NCBI RefSeq assembly: GCF_001723175.1
Contig: NC_064650.1
Span: forward strand, 5,084,001 to 5,148,000
Direction of reading: 5' to 3'
Length of the DNA stretch: 64,000 nucleotides
Origin: Penicillium oxalicum
Taxonomy: Eukaryota; Ascomycota; Eurotiomycetes; Eurotiales; Aspergillaceae
The notes beneath the pieces are model-generated. The model worked only from the letters and a program-made list of their open reading frames with translations. It had not been told where the DNA came from and did not search any database. Below are positions 1 to 11,323 of this stretch, in pieces. Numbering within the stretch: position 1 is the stretch's first letter; each line of letters begins with the position of its first letter. Position numbers and translations under genes: made by a program.

Positions 1-566
1 ATCTGGCCTCTCGAATGGGAGGGACAACACGTTTGGCGGAGGGAAACGCGGCAGATTCACCTAGAAGCCGCGCTTGATTGAAACTCTACGACTCGACGAG
101 ATGACGAATTTTTCCTTCTGATTGTCCTGCAGCAGCTAGGTGGACACTTGAGTGTTTTTTCGGGGGTGCATTTTGGGGGACCGGGAAGCTTTCGCATACG
201 TCCGGGCTTTTCTGCATATTATTCTTTTGATGATTCTTAAAGGTGGTTTTTGATCTGTCTCTTCTCTGTGTTCACTTACTGGTTTTTCTATTTCTTCGGT
301 CACTGTTTCTCTGCTTTCCTTCTTTCTTTCGGGATTCGCCTCCCTCATTCATATACACCTTCATATACCTATCCTACAGCATATAGAGCAGTCATGCCTC
401 GATGATACCCGGTGTGGGCAGCTATCCATATTCATGATAACCCAGCTAATACATATATCATACATCTGACCTCCGCACTGTGCAGTAGAAGCATCCCTCC
501 TCCTTCTCGAGATGTCCAGTTGCGGTGTCGCGCGACAGCTGAATTCAGAGGGTGGCGCAAATGTCG
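1..566. other. Gene-free left flank
   Basis: No gene can be supported here. It is probably the 3' flank of the small minus-strand gene that follows. A 70-codon minus-strand frame at 136-348 is rich in Glu, Lys and Arg, matches nothing I know and is most likely chance. Confidence 0.5.
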
Positions 567-897
567 CTAATTAAACGCCCTCCAGAGTCCCAGTCCAATC
601 AGACTCGCCGATATTGAGGCAATACCCAAGCGACGTGATCCCATCTTGTACTTGGTCGGGCCCTGCATGATAGCCTTCTCTTGTTTGCGAAGGTTGTTCA
701 TGCCAGTGTAGTAGCTATAGACTCCAAGACCAATGAATGCAGCAGAGCCTGATATATCAATGTTAGTAATTTCAGCCTTCCAGAGATGAAGCATCAATCG
801 ACTGACCTGTCACTCGGCAGCTCATACAGTCATCCCATTGATCATCCTTTATCGCCTGCTTTGCACTGACGACCTCTGATGAAGAGGAAGATAACAT
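567..897 (-). CDS. DMAC1/DUF4536-like small mitochondrial membrane protein
   Basis: Two exons (897-807 and 748-567) join in frame to give 90 aa. The 58-nt intron has donor GTCAGT, a phase-1 junction and splits a Gly codon. The N-terminus is short and Ser-rich, followed by a C-M-S-C motif at residues 24-27 just before a Gly/Ala-rich hydrophobic segment (about 31-45). A short charged loop (NLRKQEKA) follows, and a second hydrophobic stretch lies at the C-terminus. This layout is that of the DUF4536 family, whose animal member DMAC1 (TMEM261) helps assemble the membrane arm of mitochondrial complex I. Family membership is judged from the motif and topology; the role in this fungus is inferred. 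It is divergent from the AP-3 mu gene across about 250 bp. Confidence 0.75.
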
Positions 898-1150
898 TAT
901 GGGTGAAAATGCCGAGCAATATCCTGGGAGCTGCAGAAATATGTACAGGCACTCAAAGGAGGAGCTCGATTCAGGTCGAGACGTTGACGGGCATGGACTG
1001 ACTTGCGGATACACTTCGACACTCACCAACACAGCCAGAAAAGCTTATCAGTAGAACGGACCGAGGCGGAGCTCCGCGGCAGATCGCAAGAGCTTCCAAT
1101 CTACCGGCAGCTTTGCGACCTCATGACCTGGATTACAGTCGACATTCACG
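898..1150. promoter_or_regulatory. Shared divergent promoter, DMAC1-like / AP-3 mu
   Basis: Only 253 bp separate the two start codons of the diverging genes, so this stretch must hold both promoters and both 5' leaders. I did not recognise a specific factor site in it. Confidence 0.5.
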
Positions 1151-3138
1151 ATGAGTGGCGAGATTGATGCTCTCTACATATTTGACGAGCATAAGTATGT
1201 ATGCTGAGCCAGCAGGAGTATCACTGGACTAACAATCCTTCATCTAGTGCCCCTCTCGTTGAGCACGTTTACCGATCCCGCCCGCCATCGGCCGCGGCCA
1301 TCCTGCCCCTCTACCTTGCTCATGCTGCCCCACGCCCTTCATTAATATATCTTCCTGGGGCAACACCTCCAGTGACAGTGTTTTCCACTGTCCAGTCCAA
1401 TATTCTGTTTCTTGCCCTATCAGAGGTGGATACAGAACCACTCCTGGTGCTGGAATTCCTGCATCGTGTCGTTGATATCCTCGAGGAGTTTGTGGGCGCG
1501 CCATTGCTCTCGAGCAAAATCCAGGCCAATTACGAGGTTGTTGCGCAGTTGCTCCATGAAATATGTGATGGCGGCATCGTCTGCAACACAGAGCCCAATC
1601 TTCTCCAAGAGGTTGTGGATGTGCCCGGGTGGATGGGGAAGCTGCTGGGTGGAATCAACGTGCCTGGGTACGACTTGAATCTGAGAGACCTACATTATAC
1701 TAATTATCTGGCTGACCTTACTGTTCTGAGTAGCTCATCAACGCCAGCACTGGGTAGTACGAACCCACTCAAGCAGTCGATAGCTGCGGCCAATGTGTCG
1801 CAAGGCCCTGCGATTCCTTGGCGGCGTTCCGGCGTTCGACATACCTCCAACGAGCTGTACGTTGATATCATTGAATCTTTGTCAGTCACCGTCGCTCCTT
1901 CAGGTCGGGTGCTTTCTGCGCTCGCATCTGGAACAATCGCATTTACCGCGAAAATATCTGGAGTCCCAGATCTACTTCTCTCATTGTCCGCCCCGGGAGG
2001 CCAACAATCACTCGCGCGCAAGCTGGAACTTCCCGTCTTTCATCCTTGCGTACGACTTGCCCGTTGGCGAGAGCGGCCCGGCGAGTTGAGCTTTGTGCCT
2101 CCAGACGGGCGATTTATCCTGGCCGGATATGAGGTCGATCTACTGCCAATTGACCCGAGCCTCGACCAACCTCCCACCCACATGGAAAAACTGTTCCTCC
2201 CGGCTCTTGTTGATATTCGAAAATCACTGGGTGCTACCGGCGCCGACTTTGAGGTTCGTTTGACATTGAACACGAACTTCCCGGGCCAGTCATCTGCCTC
2301 TCGGCCTACCGGCTCGCGGGGTGGGTCAGGCACGTCAACCCCGTCATTCCTCGGGGGTAGTGGTGGGACATCCTCTGGGCCGGTCCTGGAGGAGGTGGTG
2401 GTCACAGTGCCCATTTCCAAATTTGTGCGTCACATCACGGACATGCAGGCCAGTCGTGGTGATGCGCAATTCACCCACGCCACTGGTCTCTTGGAATGGC
2501 GAGTTCCGACGGGTAAAGACGCTGGGACGATTACTGGGACCGCCACCCTGCGCTGCACCGTATCAGGATATCCATCCGCCGATGAGGAGATGGACGATAG
2601 CCCGGAAGATGAAGATGCCGATACCAATCTTCTGCAAGGGTACTATGAGGCGCCAGCTTCGTACGACCCAATGACCAGCCGAAGTGGCAAGACGCGAGAC
2701 CCGTCAAAACGAAAGAAGAAAAAGAAGAAGTCAAGCAAAAAGTCTCGATCGACGGAAGACACTGGCGAGACACCCGTTGATGGCGGGTGGTCAGATGACC
2801 CTTCCAAAGCCAAGGCGCCCTCGCCGAATCCCTCCAAACCACAAACTCCGCAACCCACCACCCTCGCCCACCCTCCATCTCAGCTACCGTCCTTTTTCAC
2901 TCCTTCATCTACAAATCGTTCCACTCCTCGGAGGACGAAGGCGCAGATCAATGCCAGTCTGATGCCGAACTCAGCCTCTGTCTCCTTTGCCGTGCGTGGC
3001 TGGCTCCCTTCGGGCATCAAGGTCGACAGTTTGACAGTCGACCAACGCCGCAGCCGTGGACTCGGCGAAAGCGTCAAGCCATACAAAGGTGTCAAGTATC
3101 TCTGTGTCAGTAAACGTGGAGTGGAGCGGCGATGTTAA
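1151..3138 (+). CDS. apm3: AP-3 adaptor complex mu subunit
   Basis: Medium subunit of the AP-3 adaptor, which recognises sorting signals on cargo moving from the Golgi/endosome to the vacuole. Exon 1 is 1151-1194 (MSGEIDALYIFDEH...). A 53-nt intron with donor GTATGT and a perfect ACTAAC branch site ends at 1247; exon 2 runs 1248-3138, giving 644 aa. Residues 1-150 are the longin-like N-terminal domain (e.g. FLHRVVDILEEFVG). The rest is the mu-homology domain, containing GRVLSALASG and a late SGIKVDSLTV block. Roughly residues 485-585 form a poly-Lys then Ser/Pro/Thr-rich insert inside the mu-homology domain, unusual compared with yeast or animal mu3. The ATG at 1151 is preferred because it restores the conserved N-terminus. 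Confidence 0.88.
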
Positions 3139-5281
3139 TGGCCATCTTTCGGGAGTACAGAGGAATAACCAACGCAGCTGATGATGTGGAGATCTGCGAT
3201 CTTTCGGTCAGATAGTGTTCCTGAATATCCAATTCCATCCGTGGGGTCCACGACATCCTGCGAGGATATCATCCGCAGACGAACCTTTTCTATCCCCTCC
3301 CTTTATTTTTTTTCTCGTAACAACCAGCTTCAGTCTCATCTCTTTAAGCATCTAACGGGGCCGCGAAAAACGATCATGGCCAGCTTGGGGGCGCCAGCAT
3401 ATGGTTACAGTTTTCTCAGTTATTCCTTGGCCGGGTAGAGTTGGGCAAACAAGCCACTCCTGCTGTAGGTAGTAGGACTCGGTGCTACGTAGATGCAACC
3501 ACATTTTCTCGTTCCATGTTCCTTCTAGCATCGTAGTGAATAGCTATCTTGTTTGCGTTGGTTAGTATGAATCTCATACCTGTTCGCAACTAGTTGGTGG
3601 ATATTTGGCCCACGAGATGTGGCCTTGAAAGTCAGGCTGCAGAAGATGAGATGGATGGCAGAGCTTTGGGGGCTTCTCGGCCATGCTTGGCTTTTGCTCG
3701 AACCCTCGGTGCTCAACCTTACCTGAGCTTAACACTCGGATGAAGTGGGTAACCTCTCGGCGCATGTGGAGTTGAGGTCAAGTTCTCTTCCTGTCTTCCT
3801 CCATGCGCGGCCACTCTTAGGTTCATACTATCGCCACTTTGAATGGACTCGTAACCGTAATCGCTGGCAAAAGCACTCGCCCCCGTAACTGATCGCGTTC
3901 TTTCCGCTGAGAGATATCTGGTCTACTCCTCCCTGGCGCACTTACACTGATCGGACTACGGAGAAAGCATTGCTGTGTATGGATCTGTGGATTTTGCTGA
4001 TACTAACGAGAAAGTCAAAGGTTCATTGGAACACCGTGATTTTTCGATCGGGTTCGAGCTCAGTCAACGTTGCCCTTGCATGCGATTCCAGCCTCATGAC
4101 TGGCAAGCTACTCGTGAACAAAAAGAAACTTTCCTCTCCGCATTTCGAAAATTTGCTTTTTGGTCGCTTATAAGTTCCCCTTGTCCGCGCTGGTCTCATC
4201 CTTGCTTACTATCTGACTGGAATGCACAACTTGCATGAAGCTCACCCGAACGCAACGGTAGTTGATGCCGCACCGAGCATGAACCCACAGACATCTTTTC
4301 CTGCCTTTGACCTATAAGGTTATCTCTTCTTACTTCAATCAAGAGGGTCGATCCAGGCTCATGGCGGAGATAAGAACAACCCCCCCAAGTCCCCGTTGGC
4401 TCGAAGCAACTAAACCCAACTAGGTCCCGCAAACTGGCCGGTTTCGTGATTTACTTGATTATCACGCCATTCCCATCGCGTCTGACCCAATTCCCGGTGA
4501 TGTTCCCTTTGATTTCTGCCCCTGAATGTGATTCGAAAGAATTCCAATGAATCTCCGCTTCAGTGTAGGCTGCATTCACTTTGATTCGTGGTCCTGTTCG
4601 ACTTTCACGCCCTCTAAATTGATAAACCCGCTTACCGGGCCCCCGTAGAACGTGGCTACTGTAGATAGCAGGTTGCCAAGTACCTTTGCAGATCCCAAGA
4701 GGTCACCCAAACCCGAACAGGAATGGGCTCAACGCTACGAACTGCCCGTCGTAGCAGGTATTTTCAGCTTTGATGGAGCCGATGAGTCTAGAGGGTGCGT
4801 GTCCCGTGGGTAGTCTTTGGAAATCCGCGCATGAAATGGTCATCAGTCGACATCTTTGGATCTTCCTTGCTGTGACCACGGCAGAGGTGGCTTGCAATAT
4901 GCATGATAACTACGATCTGGCCATGCGCCTCAGCTAGCACCAAATTGTCCACTAGTCAATGGCCCAGTCAGACCTACAGACCACCCACATCTGATTCCGA
5001 GTTTGTGGCGAGGCGGCTCGTTTGTTTTTTTTTGAGAACGAATAAAAAAAATAGAGAAAGAAAGAAGATAGCTTCAGCGGGCGATGACGGGCCTATCATT
5101 GAATTAGGTCGCTTGATTGCGATTCCTGTTCATTCTTTCCATCTATCTCTTTTGTCTGTTCGTTATGAGCGTCTTGCTCTCACTTGTCACGGTCGAGTAA
5201 AGGTATTTTAGTACTCTCGTCGCGCGATCGCATTCTTTCTCTGTCCCCCCCCCCCTATCTCTCTCTTTTCATATCCAACAA

Positions 5282-5322
<41 letters not shown>

Positions 5323-5334
5323 CAGCCACCCAGT
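3139..5334. other. Intergenic region, AP-3 mu to permease
   Basis: About 2.2 kb with only short scattered frames lacking recognisable motifs. Its last 110 bases form the pyrimidine-rich leader of the permease: an 11-C run at 5245-5255 and a CT microsatellite at 5282-5323. The size is generous for a permease promoter, but I can name no element with confidence. Confidence 0.45.
5282..5323 (+). repeat. CT microsatellite in permease leader
   Basis: A nearly pure CT dinucleotide run, interrupted once, ends 11 bases before the permease start codon. Such CT tracts are common just upstream of well-expressed fungal genes and probably lie in the 5' untranslated leader. Confidence 0.85.
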
Positions 5335-7128
5335 ATGTCGACATCCAAAGAGGTGGATGACAAAAAGCAGCCCGGCTTCGTGCTAGGCGCAGAGGTTGAT
5401 GAGTCGGCCTCGCTCGATACAATCACTGCTCTCGTAGCAGAAGGTACCGTGCCCGTGTCCTGGCAATCCCCGAAAGAAGTTCCCTCTGCTCATTTCACTT
5501 TGCATAATCGACTAACTCTGAAATCTCAGACCATCAGCATGAGATCCAGCTCCGCACCATGTCCTGGCAAAAGACCGCGGTCTTGCTGGCCGGTGATCAA
5601 GTCTGCTTGGCGATTATGGCGCAGTCTTGGTCTCTCTCGTGAGTCGAAACGGTTCAAACGCCGTCAATTTGGGTGGGAGGTTTACTGCTCACAATACTGA
5701 CCATCACCAACACGATCCCAGAGTCCTCGGATGGGTGCCTGGAATCATCACGATGATCCTGGCAGGTGCCTTGTTCTGGATCACGTCCATCACCATGCAT
5801 AAATTTATCATGAAGCACCCGCAGATCAAAGATATTTGTGAGTGATGCCGATGTCTACAGACGCATAGAGACGAATGCCTTGGGCTCTCCGAACATGAGA
5901 AGCGCATCAATTTACCCTGCATCCATGTACTGACCAGTCGATGGACGTGCAGGTGACTTTGGGTACTATGCGTTTGGTCAGAGTAAATGGGCCTTTTACT
6001 TTTCAGCGTTCATGCTGTTAGCCAACAATATCATCTTGATCGGATTCCATGTCCTTACCGGTGCTAAGGTCCTCAATACTCTCTCTGATCACTCGCTGTG
6101 TACGGCCGTCTTCTCGGGCATCGTCACGATCATGGGCATCGTCATGTCTGCTCCACGCACCCTTCGCCATGTCAGCTTCATGTCCATGTTCTCCTGTAAG
6201 TCACCCAGCCCTCACCTCGTCCTGGATTCCATAAGAAGTGAAATTCAGATTTCTTTCCACTGACCCTTCATAACCCCTCTCATCCACAGCCGCCTGCATG
6301 GGCATCGCCATCTTACTCTTCCTCATCTTCGCCGGCATCGAAAAAGCACCTCTCTACGGCTACAATGGTAACTACCCCAGCGACGGACCCGTCCGAACAT
6401 ACGCATTCCCACTCCCAGGAACAACATGGGTCGCTTGCATGAACGCCGTCCTCAACATCACTTTCCTCTGGGTCCCCCAGATCCTCTTCCCAACCTTCAT
6501 TGCCGAAATGGAACGCCCACAGGACTTCCCCAAAGCCCTGGCCGTCCTGGCCGGCATCTCAGCCATTCTCTTCATCGTCCCCCCGGCCATTGGATTCCGA
6601 TATCTCGGCCAATATGCCACCGCGCCCGCTTTTGGCAGTCTCGGCGTCACCGCCTACAAAAAGGCCTCGTTCGGCTTCGTCATCGTGCCCACGCTCATCA
6701 TCGGCGTCATCTACGCCAACGTCACGGCCAAATTCATCTATAACCAGGTTCTGGGCCGGTCGCGGCATTCGCACAGTAACACGTTGATCGGATGGGGCGT
6801 CTGGGGTCTGATCATGATCGGGATCTGGTTGATTGCATTTATCTTTTCCGAAGTTGTTCCGAGCATGGGCGACTTTCTCTCATTGTTGGGCGCAGCGTTT
6901 GATTCCTTTTTCGGATTCATCTTCTTTGCAGTGGCGTATTGGCAATTATATCGGGGGCGGCTGTTTGATGGTCTGTCGAGGACGATCATGACGCTGATTA
7001 ATGTTTTTGTGATGATCGTGGGCTTGTTCATGCTGGGCCCGGGATTGTATGCCGCGGTGGAGGCGATCATTGCCGATTATGCGGGATCGACAACCCCGGC
7101 GTTTACATGTGCCAATTTGTCGATTTAG
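5335..7128 (+). CDS. AAAP-family amino-acid permease (Mtr-like)
   Basis: Plasma-membrane amino-acid transporter of the Aa_trans (AAAP) family, related to the Neurospora neutral amino-acid permease Mtr. Five exons (5335-5443, 5530-5638, 5722-5837, 5953-6195, 6290-7128) splice in frame to 471 aa; every intron has a GT donor (GTACCG, GTGAGT, GTGAGT, GTAAGT) and an AG acceptor. The N-terminal 45 residues are hydrophilic and cytoplasmic. The first membrane segment includes MSWQKTAVLLAGDQVCLAIM, and about eleven hydrophobic helices follow, with the conserved block FPTFIAEMERPQDFPKAL in the middle. The substrate cannot be read from sequence; neutral or aromatic amino acids are the family's usual cargo. 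It stands alone, with no catabolic genes beside it. Confidence 0.85.
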
Positions 7129-8350
7129 TTCTGGTATGTACGGCACGAGGGAAGCTTCGACCTGCTCTATGGTGATCTGGATCGGCGACGACGGGGCGTG
7201 GGACCTGGTGTAGTGAATGCCAAAAAAAAGATCAAAAGAGCAGAGAATCGATCAACTCGGGACGCAAGTGTCTATGAATGTATGCGGAATTGAAGCCTCC
7301 ATACATTCAAAGATTTCCAATCTTTGCCAAAAAAAAAACACCTTCCAAGCCCCGTCTTCCTGCGCGATGTACGCAGCTGTCTACCGAAACTTGAATGGGA
7401 CTCGTGGAAACGAAGATCAACCGAGGCCCAAGTCCACACCCGTATCGAAAGTACACCTCCTCTTCCACGAACCTGACCGAGTCAAAAGTAAACAGTCGTA
7501 CATCGAAAAATCATCCAATTATTGACAGCATAATCAATTTTTGCAATTTAATTACATGAAGTCACCTGCAACTCAAAAACCTACTAGAGCTCACAGGCCA
7601 ACCCCTCTCACAAAAAGGAGTAATTCTCCGTTCCACACATATAAATGGGAAGGGCTTCGTATATCTTGCACCTGCCATTGGTTGCATTCCTACCACCATG
7701 TGGCACTCAAAGTTTCGATGATCGCTTTTCAAGCGCTTGAAGGACGAAGTAGGCAACTACAAAGTTTGTTAGAAGGATCTTCATGAAATGTAGCTCTTTT
7801 GGGCCAGGGGGGATGTAGCACCGTGCGTGCATCACACAGGACATGGAGGCAAGCGGATTCACAGATTATAATTAAGCATTTATAAAGGCAGGGGGTGTGT
7901 GTGCGCGCGTGTCTCAAATAGGAGAGCAGATCTGGGGAATCTTCAAAGCATAATGACCAAAAATTGTAGACATAACGGGGCGTATTTTAAATCAACGGGC
8001 GACTTTGAGAGGGTGTACGTTGAAAAAGAGAGTGGTGAGCCTCCAGCACCCATTGGCCAACGTTGGCAAGAATCATGCCGATGCTGGAAGGGCATGGTCG
8101 TCATCAACTTCCATGGACTGTCGCCGTCACATCATCTTTCCCAATCTGATCGGACTCAGTGCCCATGCGTGTCTCATCCAAAAAAAGACGGTACAAAAGG
8201 GTCGGTGATGACGCGAAGCAAACAATATCGAGGGCACAGACTGTGTAGATGAAAGGGAGAAAGAGAAGGCATATTCAAGCACGTGGGGCTTGAAATCACG
8301 ACCGAACGCGACAGGGAGAGACAGGGAAGTAGATCATGTCTGAGGGGGTT
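7129..8350. other. Intergenic region between convergent genes
   Basis: About 1.2 kb between the 3' ends of the permease and the aldehyde dehydrogenase. It should contain both 3' untranslated regions. Short frames here show no recognisable protein motif. Confidence 0.5.
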
Positions 8351-10139
8351 TTACTCACTGGCAGCAACAACCGCAGCGCGGCCAGCTCCGGCTTTGGCGC
8401 TCCCACCACCCAAAGTCAGGATATAACGTAGCCAGCCAAGAGTCACTTTCTTGCCACTGCGGTCAAAGTCGGGCACCATGGCGCTGGCTGCCTTGAACTT
8501 GCTCAATTTACCGGCATACGGCGGGTAGCGGATGGACAGAATGGACTCAAGCCAGCCTGGGCTGCTGGTGATAGGGCGACGGTGCACCCAAACATCGAAG
8601 CTGGAGCGGCCACGGTAAGAACCGTAACCACTCTCACCAACGCCACCGAATTGCAGTGTAGGGATATGCAGAGCTGCGTCGTTGCAAGACACACCACCCG
8701 AGCGGGTAGAGGAGATGACTGCTCTGGAAGTCAGTATCGAAGGATGTGGCTAGAGACGCCAGTGGGTTCACATACTCTTTTCCACTTCGGCTTTGTTACC
8801 GAAGGGGTACAGACCAAGCGGGGTGCTCTGCACGCCGTTGGCGAGTCTGATCGCCTCATCGAGATTCTCGACGGGCAGAATGGGGATGAAAGGACCGAAG
8901 CTCTCTTGTGTGCACATGGAATCCTCCACGGAGTCGACCTGGACCACCGTGGGCTCAATGAACAGCGTCTTTTCGTCCATGGTACCACCAAGCAGAATCT
9001 TGCCCTTGGTGTTGTCGAGCATGGACTTCAGGCGCTGGAAGTGAGTCTCATTGACGATCCGGGAGTAGTCGGGCGAGCCCTTGGCACCGTTGGGGTAAAA
9101 CTCCGCGTAGGCCTTTTTGAACTCCTCCACGACCTTGGGCACAAGCTCCTTCTCGACAAGAAGATAGTTCTGCGACGTACAGATTTGACCCGCATTCAGA
9201 ACCTTGCCCCAGAGCATGCGACGCGCGACCAGACGTGGATCGGCATGCTTGGAGACAATGGCCGGGTTGATACCGCCCAGCTCCAGCACCACGGGGGTCA
9301 AGTGAGGAGCGGCAGCCTTGGCGATGATGCGACCTACGTTGGCACCACCGGTGAAGAAGATCTTGTCCCAGCGCTCGGCCAACAGAGCCTGCGTCTCGGG
9401 GACACCACCTTGAACAACAGCATAGCAGGATGGGTCGAGGGCGGCTTCGCAGATTTTCTGCATCACGGCGGCGCTGCGGGGCGCATTTTCGGAAGGCTTG
9501 ATCACGACGGTGTTACCAGCAGCGATGGCGCCGATGACGGGGCCCATAGTCAACTGGAAGGGGAAATTGAAGGCACTGCGCAAAGTGGCGGAGCAATCTA
9601 TTAGCCTTGATTTGCTCGATGACTGCACCCAAGGGAGAAAATCTCCGGCTAAGCTGCAGGGGAATGCTTGAGAAAATCATGACTTACCCAATGACCAAAA
9701 CACACCCCAGAGGATCCTTGCGAATCTTGGGGCTCATGAACGTAAAGGTCAAATCAATGTCTGGCGCCTTTTCATCCTTGACCCATTTGTGTAGATTGCG
9801 AGTAGTAAAGACAATATCGTTGAGCAGCCAGCTGCTCTCTGCCACCTCGGCTTCGAATCGTGGCTTGTTCAGGTCCTGGGCGCAGGCCTCGACGATTTCC
9901 TCCTCATGGTCCTTGATGCTATTATCCGGCGACGGTGTCAGCTCCCGTCCAATCCATCCACTTTTGCTGCCCCTTCTGCTGCTCGGTTCCACTTACGCCC
10001 AATAGAGCTTGCGCAGCTGAACGAGACGAAACTCGACATCGCGCGTCTTGTTCTCGAGGAAGGCCTTTTTGGTGGTGGCGATGCGCGCAGGAATGGCCTC
10101 GAGCGAGGTGAATTGCAGCTCGGGTAGTTGCACACCCAT
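8351..10139 (-). CDS. Aldehyde dehydrogenase, class 3 / fatty-aldehyde type
   Basis: NAD(P)-dependent oxidation of aldehydes to acids. Four exons (10139-9997, 9918-9688, 9575-8776, 8718-8351) join in frame to 513 aa starting MGVQLPELQF. The catalytic Glu is at about residue 223 in VVLELGGINPA and the catalytic Cys at about 257 in NAGQICTSQN, 34 residues apart as in the superfamily. NFPFQLTMGP, FTGGANVGR and ESFGPFIPI are also present. The compact N-terminus and overall layout match ALDH3 and yeast Hfd1, which oxidise medium- and long-chain aldehydes at membranes. The C-terminus has a moderately hydrophobic WLRYILTL segment that may attach to membrane, though this is uncertain. It lies upstream of isocitrate lyase's 3' end on the same strand, consistent with a role in lipid-carbon use. 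Confidence 0.88.
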
Positions 10140-11323
10140 TGTAAATTGAACCTGCGGTCGGAAAGGGGTGAGTTTGTCTTTTTGAAGGCCCGGTGATCAC
10201 TGTTCCTCGATAGGTATTTGACAGATCACAGAATACAAAGGTTGGCAAATCTCCAAAGCAGCTTGAATGGTCGAGACTCTCTTTCCCCTCGCCAGTGAGC
10301 ACCGGCGCAGAGACCCGTTTTAAGCAGATGCCGGACAAGGCCGAGTTCTCCGCACCGAATGAGTTGAGTGGCACATGGACCAAAGCGTACCCGAGCTCGG
10401 CCTCTTTTTGCTTAAAAAGGGTTGGTTCCAGGTCATTGCTCTGCCGCCCCCTGATGGTGGACGAAGGTACTGTGAGAAGCCGACAATCTCACCGTTGATG
10501 AGGGGTACAGAAGTACGCTGCTCAGCAGAATATGATTCTAACGCTGATAGCTCCCTGACTCCCTCGGAGTGTGGGTGTTTCTCTAATTTGGAGTCCTTCA
10601 CGATTTCCGCATGCTGGACCGCTTCACGGGTCATCCTGAGGTCCCAGATGGACCCAGTGCGACCATCGTTCAGTCGAACCAACTCCACCGGCGTTCCAGA
10701 CTAACAGCCGCGGCTTCAGATCAATGATCAGCCCCACCGACAGTACTAGTGCACGGGCATTTCACATGATCACCAGTCTATATGTTTGGATCAGCAACAG
10801 AGAGGGTTTCCCACGATGGGGACAACCTCAATCGATTTATGCTTTATACGGTTTGTATTCGAATGATGACGGCATGGACTCAGGGGCGGCGGCTCTGCTG
10901 TACTCCAAAGGCGTAAAACGATGCACATGCTATTTATTAAAAGGGTCCACCCGAGCAATTTCAATGGAACTCGATCCCGATCAAATTCCATGTAGGGCCT
11001 GTCTTCGAGACGATGGAGATGGGAAAGTGAGCATGCCCACAGAGCTGTCTTAAAAGAAAGAGCAACTATTGTCCCAGAAGCGGAGAGGTCTCTCCAAGGC
11101 CAATGTTACTAGAGAACAGAAGTTGAAAGACTTATCGACTTGGAAATGTAACATTCAAGAGAAATTTGAAACGACCAAATCGGGACAAACGCCGCTATGA
11201 ATCCAGATGGAGAATAGGCCCTTTCAATGACGAATAAAGGGGGAAAATGAGAAACACATGGGAAGACTCAACATCAAACTTCTACCTACGGGCCCGCTCG
11301 GGGGGGGGGGGGGGGGCATCCCT
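10140..11323. other. Upstream region of aldehyde dehydrogenase
   Basis: About 1.2 kb holding the aldehyde dehydrogenase promoter and the isocitrate lyase 3' flank. Open frames of about 110 codons on both strands around 10300-11050 overlap one another and lack motifs, so they are not called. It ends with a 17-base G run at 11300-11316, close to the lyase stop codon. Confidence 0.5.
11300..11316 (+). repeat. G17 homopolymer
   Basis: Seventeen consecutive G residues lie a few bases beyond the isocitrate lyase stop codon, so the lyase transcript would carry a C17 run in its 3' untranslated region. The length may be affected by sequencing error. Confidence 0.8.

Noticed and set aside
8582..9604. 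Plus-strand ORF of 340 codons
   Set aside because: Exactly antisense to the aldehyde dehydrogenase, whose catalytic residues and introns are clear; a codon-bias shadow.
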